Positions 1-6,456 of a DNA stretch of 35,360 nt are shown here, one piece after another. Source of the DNA: Paracoccaceae bacterium (GTDB lineage: Bacteria; Pseudomonadota; Alphaproteobacteria; Rhodobacterales; Rhodobacteraceae); the NCBI GenBank assembly GCA_030758115.1, contig JANREX010000035.1, forward strand, positions 1 through 35,360, in the 5' to 3' direction. Each line of letters starts with the position of its first letter. The stretch's first letter is position 1. A program made the position numbers and the translations under genes. Under the pieces are notes generated by a model that worked only from the letters and a program-made list of their open reading frames with translations, was not told where the DNA came from and searched no databases.

Positions 1-176
1 CCGCCACCGTCGCCGCCACCCCCGCTGCCGCCGCCCGAGGCATGCGCCATGCCCAATGCTGTCAGCGCCGGTGTCGTGTAGGCAATGGTCCCCGCCAGAC
101 CGATCCGCCGCAGCAAGGCGCGCCGCGACAAATCTGCACTCTGCTTAGCCCCGGCCACGGTTTTCTTTTCGGGCAT
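1..176 (-). CDS. Tat-exported Gly-rich protein, N-terminal fragment (runs off window)
   Basis: The ATG at 176 follows GAGGAG with 8 nt spacing. The 58 visible residues contain a twin-arginine signal (SRRALLRRIGLAG), a hydrophobic stretch ending near THR/ALA-rich residues up to AHA, then a Gly/Ser-rich run (SGGGSGGGGDGG) that continues past the window edge. The protein is therefore probably folded before export to the periplasm or envelope by the Tat system. The mature part is not visible and no family can be assigned. It is divergent from the ECF sigma/anti-sigma pair, and a promoter-like GGAAT-N17-CGTT element faces it, so it is a likely target of that sigma factor. The leader from that promoter would be about 130 nt. 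Confidence 0.75.
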   Translation of the reverse strand, partial: MPEKKTVAGAKQSADLSRRALLRRIGLAGTIAYTTPALTALGMAHASGGGSGGGGDGG

Positions 177-315
177 CTCTCATGCTCCTCTGACGAACGG
201 ACTGGCACCTTGCACCACGGATCCGGATTGCTGCCCGACCTGCCTGACACGGGCCCAAAAACAACAAGGGCCGCCCTGCAAGCCGCTAGGCATTACGACA
301 ATGACACGGAACAAC

Positions 316-341
316 AACGCTGGCGACCAGCTTGCTATTCC
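316..341 (-). promoter_or_regulatory. Candidate ECF-type promoter for the Tat protein gene
   Basis: On the minus strand GGAAT (341-337) is followed after 17 nt by CGTT (319-316). The same hexamer-like blocks, spaced by 16 nt, occur in the opposite direction in front of the ECF sigma gene. GGAA..-N16/17-CGTT is the general layout of ECF and EcfG-class promoters. Function is inferred. Confidence 0.45.
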
Positions 342-370
342 CTCCTGTTGCAAATTATTTGACGCTTTCC

Positions 371-395
371 GGAATAAAGTCACCACCCTGCCGTT
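371..395 (+). promoter_or_regulatory. Candidate autoregulatory ECF promoter
   Basis: GGAAT at 371-375 and CGTT at 392-395 are separated by 16 nt. A transcript would begin near 402, upstream of the sigma gene start at 452. The same blocks face the opposite way at 341-316. This fits an ECF factor transcribing its own operon. Confidence 0.5.
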
Positions 396-451
396 TTCTT
401 CCCGATAGCTAGTTTTAAATGTCGCCGCTGGTACCAAAAGGAAACATTTTC

Positions 452-991
452 GTGTCCGAAGCAATCCGCAACGAGATGATACAGATGTTGCCACGCCTGC
501 GCGCCTTCGGGCGCAGCCTGACGGGAGTGCAGGATCAGGCTGACGATCTGGTGCAGCAGACCGTGGAGAAGGGTTTGCGCAACATTGACAGCTATCAGCC
601 GGGCACACGGCTGGACAGCTGGATGTTCCGGATCATGCGCAACACGTGGATCGACGGGCATCGCGCGCGCCGCACCACCGTGACGCTGGATGATGTGGAT
701 GCCGTCCAACCGTTGATCAGCGAGGATGGGCGCGATGTGACAGAGAACCGCGTCTACCTGGCGCAGGTCCGCGCGGCGATGGACACCCTGCCGGAAGATC
801 AGCGCGCCGTGCTGATGCTGGTCTGCGTCGAGGGTATGCGCTACCGCGAGGTTGCCGAAGCGCTCTGCATCCCCGAGGGCACGGTCATGAGCCGCCTGTC
901 ACGGGGTCGCATCGCACTGGCGCAGGCATTGAACATGACGACCCATTCAGATGGCCAGGCGGCCGGACACATCCAGGGGAAAACCCGATGA
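452..991 (+). CDS. ECF-family RNA polymerase sigma factor
   Basis: This 179-residue sigma-70 family protein has region 2 near the N-terminus (LPRLRAFGRSL, then DQADDLVQQTVEKGL and DSWMFRIMRNTWID). Region 4 is in the second half (LPEDQRAVLMLVCVEGMRYREVAEAL, with the helix-turn-helix IPEGTVMSRLSRGR). The GTG at 452 is preferred because AAAGGAA lies 9-10 nt before it and homologues typically begin at SE-IRNEM. An in-frame ATG at 419 has no ribosome site and would add 11 atypical residues. The stop overlaps the ATG of the anti-sigma gene (ATGA at 988-991), so the two are translationally coupled. The signal sensed is unknown. Confidence 0.9.
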   Translation: MSEAIRNEMIQMLPRLRAFGRSLTGVQDQADDLVQQTVEKGLRNIDSYQPGTRLDSWMFRIMRNTWIDGHRARRTTVTLDDVDAVQPLISEDGRDVTENRVYLAQVRAAMDTLPEDQRAVLMLVCVEGMRYREVAEALCIPEGTVMSRLSRGRIALAQALNMTTHSDGQAAGHIQGKTR

Positions 992-1725
992 CACAGAAAC
1001 CAGAATCGAATGTGAGCGATGACATGCTGATGGCCCTTGCCGATGGCGAATTGACCGGACCCGATGCCAGCAAACTGCTTGCGCAGATCAAGGCCAACCC
1101 GGATTTGAGCGCGCGCTATGCAGTTTTCACCGCAACGGCTGCCGCCCTGCGCGACGCGATGGACCCCGGCCCGGTTCCGGATCACCTGATTTCGACCGTG
1201 CTGACCGCCCCGATGGGAAGTGCCCCGGCACAGGAACAGGACACGACGGTCACGCCGCTGCGGCCAAGGGCCAAGGCCGCGCCAAGTTGGTCAGCCTGGC
1301 CGATGGCGCTGGCCGCGTCACTGGCCCTGGCCGTGGGGATCGGCGGTTTCCTGACCGGGCGCGGCATGACCCCCGCACCCGCAGGGCTGGAAACCGCGGC
1401 CATCGCGTTGAGCGGCACGACGACAGGGGGCAGCGCGATGCTGGCCGATGGCAGCACGGCCCGCGTGCTTGGCAGCTTCGACACCGATATCGGGCTGTGC
1501 CGCCTGATCGCCGTGGACGGGGCGGATGGCCACGTGGACCGGGCTGTGCTCTGCCGGTCGGAACCGGGCAACTGGCGCACGGCGCTTGCGGTCTCGGAAG
1601 GGTCGTCGAACATGTTCCTGCCCGCATCCGACATGGCCGTCGGCCTGATCGACGACTTCCTGACCGGAATCGGGGCAAGCGCGGCAATGCCACCCGAGGA
1701 CGAGGCCCGCGCCCTGTCGCGGTGA
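988..1725 (+). CDS. Membrane anti-sigma factor
   Basis: This 245-residue protein starts in an ATGA overlap with the ECF gene. The cytoplasmic N-terminus (SDDMLMALADGELTG, then AQIKANPDLSARYAVF) resembles the sigma-binding helix bundle of anti-sigma factors. I see no HxxxCxxC zinc motif there. One transmembrane helix lies around residues 104-124 (WPMALAASLALAVGIGGFLTG). The rest would be periplasmic and may act as the sensor part. The expected role is to hold the ECF factor inactive at the inner membrane until a signal arrives. The order sigma then anti-sigma, with overlap, supports the call more than sequence identity does. Confidence 0.8.
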   Translation: MTQKPESNVSDDMLMALADGELTGPDASKLLAQIKANPDLSARYAVFTATAAALRDAMDPGPVPDHLISTVLTAPMGSAPAQEQDTTVTPLRPRAKAAPSWSAWPMALAASLALAVGIGGFLTGRGMTPAPAGLETAAIALSGTTTGGSAMLADGSTARVLGSFDTDIGLCRLIAVDGADGHVDRAVLCRSEPGNWRTALAVSEGSSNMFLPASDMAVGLIDDFLTGIGASAAMPPEDEARALSR

Positions 1726-1747
1726 CAGGCTGTGCCCGGTGGCGCGC

Positions 1748-2044
1748 TCAGGCGGTCAGGATCGCACTGACCTTGAGGGCGCGCTGCAGGCTGCCCTCGA
1801 CCTTGAGCTTGCCCATCATGAATGCCGTCGCCGGGTTCTGATCGCCCGACAGGATATTGCGGAACACCTGCTCGGCAGCGGCAAGCGTCACATCCGCCAC
1901 CTCGTCATCCAAGGCGGCGCGGGCACCTGTGTGATCCAGCATCACCGCCCCCTCGCCCGTGATCTCGAGCCGGGCGGTACCCTGAAGCTGACCGCTCACG
2001 CGCGGCCCCAGAAAGGCGATGAATTCTTCGACGACGGCGGACAT
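1748..2044 (-). CDS. SCP2 sterol-binding domain protein
   Basis: This 98-residue protein starts at ATG 2044, with GGAG 8 nt upstream. It looks like a stand-alone SCP2 domain: ARLEITGEGAVMLDHTG, then DVTLAAAEQVFRNILSGDQNPATAFMMGKLKVEGSLQRALKVS. The GKLKVEGD/S-x-x-x-A-x-K ending is characteristic of the family. Such proteins bind hydrophobic ligands such as fatty acyl or sterol-like molecules, and the ligand here is unknown. It is the last gene of a minus-strand run pgsA-moaD-moaE-SCP2, 93 nt after moaE, and is convergent with the anti-sigma gene with a gap of only 22 nt. Confidence 0.85.
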   Translation of the reverse strand: MSAVVEEFIAFLGPRVSGQLQGTARLEITGEGAVMLDHTGARAALDDEVADVTLAAAEQVFRNILSGDQNPATAFMMGKLKVEGSLQRALKVSAILTA

Positions 2045-2137
2045 GAGGCACACTCCGGCTGACAGGTCTTGGCGATGCCCGCGCAGGTCAACCGATTGCA
2101 GGACGATTTGCCAAGCACGACCTTGCGTCAGCGTCAT

Positions 2138-2581
2138 CTACCACCGGGTCAGGGCGTCCTCGTCCTCGTCCTTGGCGGCAACCCAAGCATCCCCCTCCGC
2201 GCCCTGTTCCTTTTTCCAGAAAGGCGCACGGGACTTCAGGTAGTCCATCAGGTATTCTGCCGCCTCGAAAGCATCGCGGCGATGCGGCGCGGCGGTGGCG
2301 ACCATCATGATCATCTCGCCCGGCCGCATCGGTCCGAAACGGTGGATCACCAGAACATCGCCCAGTGACCAGCGCGCCTGCGCCTCTGCCGCAATTTTCT
2401 CCAGCGCCTTTTCCGTCATGCCGGGATAATGCTCGATCACCATCTGGCGCAGCGGATGCGCGGGGTCGTCACGCACAACGCCGGAAAACGTCACGATCGC
2501 GCCCATGTCGGTGCGGCCTGCTGCAAAGGCATTGGCCTCTGCGCCCAGATCGAAGGGGTTTTCCTGAACAACGATGCGCAT
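2138..2581 (-). CDS. moaE: Molybdopterin synthase catalytic subunit MoaE
   Basis: This 147-residue protein transfers sulfur from thiocarboxylated MoaD to precursor Z (cPMP) to form molybdopterin in the cytoplasm. Family signatures seen: GAIVTFSGVVRD near residue 28, VIEHYPGM, VLVIHRFGPMRPGE, and the C-terminal block HRRDAFEAAEYLMDYLKSRAPFWKKE, which carries the active-site lysines. Length is typical. It starts 14 nt after the moaD stop and has an AAAGGGGG ribosome site, so moaD and moaE are expressed together as expected for the two subunits. Confidence 0.96.
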   Translation of the reverse strand: MRIVVQENPFDLGAEANAFAAGRTDMGAIVTFSGVVRDDPAHPLRQMVIEHYPGMTEKALEKIAAEAQARWSLGDVLVIHRFGPMRPGEMIMMVATAAPHRRDAFEAAEYLMDYLKSRAPFWKKEQGAEGDAWVAAKDEDEDALTRW

Positions 2582-2595
2582 GACAGCCCCCTTTT

Positions 2596-2844
2596 TCAGC
2601 CGCCCGTCATCGGTGGGAAGAACGCAACCTCGCGCGCGCCGGCAAGGGGCGCGTCGAAATCGGTCAGATCCTGATCAACGGCCACGCGCAAGGCCGACAG
2701 GTCGGAAAAAGCCAGGGCATAACGCTCCTCGCGCGCGCGCAGCTCCTCGACCAGATCGGCGACAGTCGCCGCCTGCGTATCGACCTGTTCACGCGCCAGA
2801 CCGATCCGTTCACGGACCCAGGCGAAATAGAGAATGTCGATCAT
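2596..2844 (-). CDS. moaD: Molybdopterin synthase sulfur carrier subunit MoaD
   Basis: This 82-residue ubiquitin-fold protein has the invariant Gly-Gly C-terminus (FFPPMTGG) that is adenylated and thiocarboxylated to supply sulfur to MoaE. The N-terminus MIDILYFAWVRERIGLA is typical of the family. The start ATG (2844-2842) overlaps the pgsA stop by 4 nt, indicating translational coupling to an unrelated phospholipid gene. The moaE gene follows directly. Confidence 0.95.
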   Translation of the reverse strand: MIDILYFAWVRERIGLAREQVDTQAATVADLVEELRAREERYALAFSDLSALRVAVDQDLTDFDAPLAGAREVAFFPPMTGG

Positions 2845-3506
2845 CTGTCTTCCTTCAGGAGCGGCTGGGCCTTGCGGAAATAGTCCACCCCGGTGATCAA
2901 GGTCAATGCCGCCGCAACCCACAACAGGGTCAGCCCGATATTGCCCGACCAGATCATGCCTTCCAGCTTCCAGCGCAGCCCCTGCAGATCCGGTTGCCGT
3001 CCTTCGATGATGGCCAGAACCGTCGCCTCGTCCATGCCATAGACGATCATGCCGAAGTAATGTTCGAACACGCCCTGGGCAAAGAGCACGGCGATCGCGA
3101 CCATCTGGGCGGTGGTCTTCCACTTGGCCAGTTTCGTGACCTTCAGCGTGCCCGCCACATCGCCCAGGAATTCGCGCAAACCTGACACGAAGACCTCGCG
3201 GAAAAGGATCACGGTCGCGGGCAGCACCAGCCAGGGCGACATCGACGAATAGCCCACGATCACCATCAGCGCGATCACCACCATCGCCTTGTCGGCGATC
3301 GGGTCCAGCATCGCGCCCATCTTGGTTTCCTGCTTCCATTCACGCGCAAGATAGCCGTCGAACCAATCGGTGATGGCGGCCATCACGAACAGCATCAGCG
3401 CGAACCAGTCAGCATAGGGCCTTGTGAAATAGAGGAACATGACCGCCACGCCGGGGGCAGCCAGCAACCGTCCAGCGGTCAGGATGTTCGGCAAGGTCCA
3501 TGTCAT
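2841..3506 (-). CDS. pgsA: CDP-diacylglycerol-glycerol-3-phosphate 3-phosphatidyltransferase
   Basis: This 221-residue integral membrane enzyme makes phosphatidylglycerol phosphate from CDP-diacylglycerol and glycerol-3-phosphate. The CDP-alcohol phosphotransferase motif D-x2-D-G-x2-A-R-x8-G-x3-D-x3-D is intact at residues 47-72 (DWFDGYLAREW, GAMLDPIADK). Several hydrophobic helices follow. The N-terminus MTWTLPNILTAGRL is typical of PgsA. The gene overlaps moaD by 4 nt. In related genomes, as I recall, uvrC commonly sits just upstream of pgsA. Here an ABC transporter separates them. Confidence 0.95.
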   Translation of the reverse strand: MTWTLPNILTAGRLLAAPGVAVMFLYFTRPYADWFALMLFVMAAITDWFDGYLAREWKQETKMGAMLDPIADKAMVVIALMVIVGYSSMSPWLVLPATVILFREVFVSGLREFLGDVAGTLKVTKLAKWKTTAQMVAIAVLFAQGVFEHYFGMIVYGMDEATVLAIIEGRQPDLQGLRWKLEGMIWSGNIGLTLLWVAAALTLITGVDYFRKAQPLLKEDR

Positions 3507-3584
3507 GGCCCATTCCTAGCGGGTCTTTGATGCGCAGGGAAGGCGTTAACACGCAGGACCGCATCAAGATCAGGCCGGAAAAAC

Positions 3585-3606
3585 GAGTATTTGCAGAACG
3601 ATGAAG
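3585..3606 (+). repeat. Degenerate copy of the GATATTT...AAGAAGAA intergenic element
   Basis: GAGTATTTGCAGAACGATGAAG resembles the two closer-matching copies at 13217-13238 and 14232-14252: a GATATTT/GTATTT core, then AAG/ACG and AGAAG/ATGAAG. It lies between pgsA and the ABC permease gene and partly overlaps a hairpin at 3603-3627. Function unknown. Confidence 0.5.
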
Positions 3607-3627
3607 GGGCCGTCTCGCGCCCCCTTC
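3603..3627 (-). terminator. Possible weak terminator after the ABC permease gene
   Basis: A 7-bp perfect stem (GAAGGGG 3603-3609 with CCCCTTC 3621-3627) with an 11-nt loop lies 5 nt beyond the permease stop on the minus strand. The following tract is only CATCGTTC, so the T run is poor. Factor-independent termination here is uncertain. Confidence 0.35.
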
Positions 3628-3631
3628 TGCC

Positions 3632-4396
3632 TTAGCTTTGTGGCCGTTCCGCCCAGCCTGCAAAGATCCGCTCCAGCGCCACGACTGCATAATAGAGCAC
3701 GATTCCCAGCACGGCGAGCGCGATCAGCACCGCGAACATCAGCGGATAATCGCCGTTGGTCTCACCGGATTTGAACAGCGCGCCCAAGCCCCGACCATGG
3801 GGCGAGACGATCTCGACCAGGTTGGTTCCGATGAAGGCCAGCGTGACCGAGACCTTCAGCGCGCCGAAGAATTCGGGCAGGGTCTTGGGCAGGGCGATCT
3901 TGCGGAAGATCGTCACCCGCGAGGCGCCAAGGCTGCGCAGGATATCGCGATATTCGGGTTCCAGCGTGGACAGCCCGATACCCACCGACACGGCGATGGG
4001 AAAGAACGAGATCAGGAACGCCATCAGAACCGTGTTGAAATCATGCTGCCCGATGAAGATCAGCGCGATCACCGGCACCAGCGTCGCCTTGGGAATGGCG
4101 TTGAACCCCACCAGCAAGGGATAAAGCGCGTCGCGCGCGATACGTGAAAAACCCATCGCCATGCCCAGCAACGTGCCGAACAGCACGGCCAAGCCAAGAC
4201 CCGCCACGGTCCGCCAGAGTGTCTGCCAGCCCATTTCGATGAACAGGTTGGAATAACGCGCGAAGGCGGGTGGCAGATCCGAGGGCGAAGCCATCTTGTA
4301 ATTGGGCCAGTCATTCACCCAGACGATGAACTCCCACAGCCCCAGGAAGGCCAGGATGGCCAGCGTCGGCACCGCGATTTTCTGCAGGGTTTCCAT
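3632..4396 (-). CDS. ABC transporter permease, NitT/TauT (SsuC/ThiX-like) type
   Basis: This 254-residue inner-membrane permease has about six helices and the BPD-transp-1 fold. The EAA-like loop is present near LRSLGASRVTIFRKIALPKTLPEFFGALK, with an N-terminal WEFIVWVNDWPNYKMASPSDL typical of SsuC/TauC-family permeases. The start codon shares one base with the ATPase stop (TGATG at 4398-4394). It works with the ATPase upstream and the NMT1/THI5-like binding protein. The substrate cannot be fixed from sequence. Family members import sulfonates, nitrate, taurine or pyrimidine precursors of thiamine. Confidence 0.9.
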   Translation of the reverse strand: METLQKIAVPTLAILAFLGLWEFIVWVNDWPNYKMASPSDLPPAFARYSNLFIEMGWQTLWRTVAGLGLAVLFGTLLGMAMGFSRIARDALYPLLVGFNAIPKATLVPVIALIFIGQHDFNTVLMAFLISFFPIAVSVGIGLSTLEPEYRDILRSLGASRVTIFRKIALPKTLPEFFGALKVSVTLAFIGTNLVEIVSPHGRGLGALFKSGETNGDYPLMFAVLIALAVLGIVLYYAVVALERIFAGWAERPQS

Positions 4397-5184
4397 CAGT
4401 GCACCTCTCCGTCACGGCCCTGGGCGATCCGGATCTGGTCGCGCAGCAGATGCAGCATCTCGGCGGCCTCGGGCGTGTAAAGGCTGTCGATCGTGCGGTC
4501 GGCGGGCAGATCCACGCGCAGCACATGCTGCGTGCGCGCCGGGCGGCCCGACAACACGATCACCTGATCGCCCAGAAACACGGATTCGCGCAGGTCATGG
4601 GTGATCAGCACGCAGGTAAAGGGTTCCGCCGCGCGCAGGTCGCGCATCGTCTGCCACAGATCCTCGCGCGTGAAGGCATCGAGCGCGCCGAAAGGTTCGT
4701 CCATGATCAGCACATCGGGCTTGTGCACGATGGACCGGCAGAGCGACGCGCGCTGGCGCATGCCCCCCGACAATTCCGAGGGGCGCTTGCCCTCGAACCC
4801 CTTGAGGCCGACCATTTCAAGCAGATGCATCGCGCGCGCCTCGCGGTCGCGCTGCGGCATGCGGGGGGCCACGATTTCAAGCGGCAGGATCACGTTGTCC
4901 AGGATCGTCCGCCATTCCAGCAGAACCGGGTTCTGAAACGCCATGCCCACGGTCTTGCGCGGGGATGTCACCCGTTCGCCATGCAGCCAGACCTCGCCCT
5001 GATCGGGTTTCATCAACCCGGCCACCAGCCGCGTCAGGGTGGATTTGCCGCAACCGGATGGACCGACCACGGCGCAGAACTCGCCCTCGGGGACCGATAC
5101 ATTCAGATTGTCCAGCACCGGCAGAGGACCTGCCTTGGTGCGATAGGCGTGGGTGACGCCCTTGATCTCGATGAGGTTCGACAT
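4396..5184 (-). CDS. ABC transporter ATP-binding protein, NitT/TauT type
   Basis: This 262-residue ATPase has Walker A GPSGCGKST near residue 40, the Q-loop in FQNPVLLEWRTILDN, signature LSGGMRQRASLCRS, Walker B VLIMDEPFGALD and the H-loop in LITHDLRES. FxxPxLLxWxTxxxNVxLPLE is typical of the SsuB/TauB/NrtD group. It lies between the binding-protein gene, from which it is separated by a strong terminator, and the permease gene, which it touches. It powers import of an unknown small organic substrate. Confidence 0.93.
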   Translation of the reverse strand: MSNLIEIKGVTHAYRTKAGPLPVLDNLNVSVPEGEFCAVVGPSGCGKSTLTRLVAGLMKPDQGEVWLHGERVTSPRKTVGMAFQNPVLLEWRTILDNVILPLEIVAPRMPQRDREARAMHLLEMVGLKGFEGKRPSELSGGMRQRASLCRSIVHKPDVLIMDEPFGALDAFTREDLWQTMRDLRAAEPFTCVLITHDLRESVFLGDQVIVLSGRPARTQHVLRVDLPADRTIDSLYTPEAAEMLHLLRDQIRIAQGRDGEVH

Positions 5185-5216
5185 GTGCTGGATTGATCCT
5201 GATAGGCGTCACATGG

Positions 5217-5245
5217 AAAAAGGCGCCTCCCGACAGGGAAGCGCC
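5217..5245 (-). terminator. Intrinsic terminator between binding-protein and ATPase genes
   Basis: On the minus strand the arms GGCGCTTCCC and GGGAGGCGCC pair over 10 bp (one G-T) around a TGTC loop at 5245-5222. TTTTT (5221-5217) follows at once. It sits 20 nt after the binding-protein stop and 33 nt before the ATPase start. It would end most transcripts after the first gene. Confidence 0.85.
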
Positions 5246-5264
5246 ATGTCTTGGGCCGAGAGGT

Positions 5265-6272
5265 TCACTCCAGCTTCAGGCTACCGTCAGAGGGCAGGAA
5301 ATCGGGGGTGAAATAGAGCGACGCATCCGGCGCGTTCACGAAGCTGTAGACCGATTTGGTCTGCTCGATCGCGGTTTCCATCCGGGCCGGGTCGATATTG
5401 CCCATGCCATTGGCCTTGACCCAGTCGGTCAGCACATTGGCATCCACGGCCATTTGCAGGCGGCGCTTTTCCAGCGCGGGATCAGCCGCGGGGTTGCGCT
5501 TGACCAGCGCCTCGATCGCCATGTCGGGATCGGCAATGGCGTCTTTCCAGCCCATCGCCACGGCGCGCAGGAAGCCGGTCACGGCTTCGGGGTTGGCGGC
5601 GGCGAAATCGGTGTTCACGATGACGGCGTTGCCATAGAGCGCCACGCCATGATCGGCCATCAGCAGAACGGTGATGTCATCCTCGGGCACGCCCAGACGG
5701 ATCAGGTTCAGCGTCGACGAGAAGGAAAAGCCGGTCACCGACGCCACCTTGCCTTCGGCCAGCATCGGCTCGCGCACGGGGAAACCGACGGGCTCCACGG
5801 TGATCGAGGCCATGTCGAGGCCATTTTCGGCGGCAAAGATCGGGAACTGCGCCCAGGCGCCATCGGGCGGCGGCGCGCCCAGCACCTTGCCGGCCAGATC
5901 GGCGGGCGCGTTGACGCCCAGGGACTTGCGCCCCACCACGGAGAAAGGCGGCTTGTCATAGACCATCATCGCGGCAATGACCGGCGCGCCGGGGTTCTGA
6001 TCGAGGAATTTCATCAGGCTGTTGATATCGGCAAAGCCCACGGGGAAGGCGCCGGTGGCGACTTTCGGGATCGCGTCAAGCGAACCCGCGCCTTCCGACA
6101 CTTCGACGGACAAGCCTTCGGCTGCGAAATGGCCCTTGTCCACCGCCACGAAATAGGGCGCGGCCGGGCCTTCGAATTTCCAGTCCAGCGCAAAGGGCAT
6201 CGCGGTCTGGGCGGCCAGCGAGGTGGCAAGTGTAACGGCAGCGGCGGCGGCCGCAAAGGTGGTACGGATCAT
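5265..6272 (-). CDS. ABC transporter substrate-binding protein, NMT1/THI5-like
   Basis: This 335-residue periplasmic binding protein has an N-terminal Sec signal (MIRTTFAAAAAAVTLATSLAAQ, cleavage after about residue 21). FALDWKFEGPAAPYFVAVDKGHFAAEGL is the opening block of the NMT1/THI5-like (SsuA/ThiY) family. VGFADINSLMKFLDQ and GAPVIAAMMVYDKPPFSVV are further family blocks. The ligand is unknown. The start ATG 6272 follows GGGAG with about 8 nt spacing. It is the first gene of the importer. The upstream 184 nt contain a 9-bp direct repeat but no recognisable TPP-riboswitch core. Confidence 0.92.
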   Translation of the reverse strand: MIRTTFAAAAAAVTLATSLAAQTAMPFALDWKFEGPAAPYFVAVDKGHFAAEGLSVEVSEGAGSLDAIPKVATGAFPVGFADINSLMKFLDQNPGAPVIAAMMVYDKPPFSVVGRKSLGVNAPADLAGKVLGAPPPDGAWAQFPIFAAENGLDMASITVEPVGFPVREPMLAEGKVASVTGFSFSSTLNLIRLGVPEDDITVLLMADHGVALYGNAVIVNTDFAAANPEAVTGFLRAVAMGWKDAIADPDMAIEALVKRNPAADPALEKRRLQMAVDANVLTDWVKANGMGNIDPARMETAIEQTKSVYSFVNAPDASLYFTPDFLPSDGSLKLE

Positions 6273-6371
6273 GGGTCACTCCCGGTTGGACAATGGTGCC
6301 AGTTCTGCATCATTGCCGGACGGTTGCACCACCAAGCTGTGTGCCCCCCGTCCCGACCGATGCGCCGACAC

Positions 6372-6393
6372 TTTCTATGCCTGATTTCTATGC
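6372..6393. repeat. 9-bp direct repeat upstream of the ABC operon
   Basis: TTTCTATGC occurs at 6372-6380 and again at 6385-6393, a 13-bp period, about 100 nt upstream of the binding-protein start. Spaced identical half-sites suggest a regulator binding site. No regulator gene is adjacent. Confidence 0.35.
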
Positions 6394-6456
6394 TGGTTGA
6401 TTTTCGATGTCTACAATTTAGGCAAGGTACAAAACCAAGGGCCAGCCGGACATCAG

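Noticed and set aside
6273-6456. TPP riboswitch upstream of the NMT1/THI5-like importer
   Set aside because: The expected CTGAGA-type core and paired elements are not present in the leader, so thiamine control is not supported.
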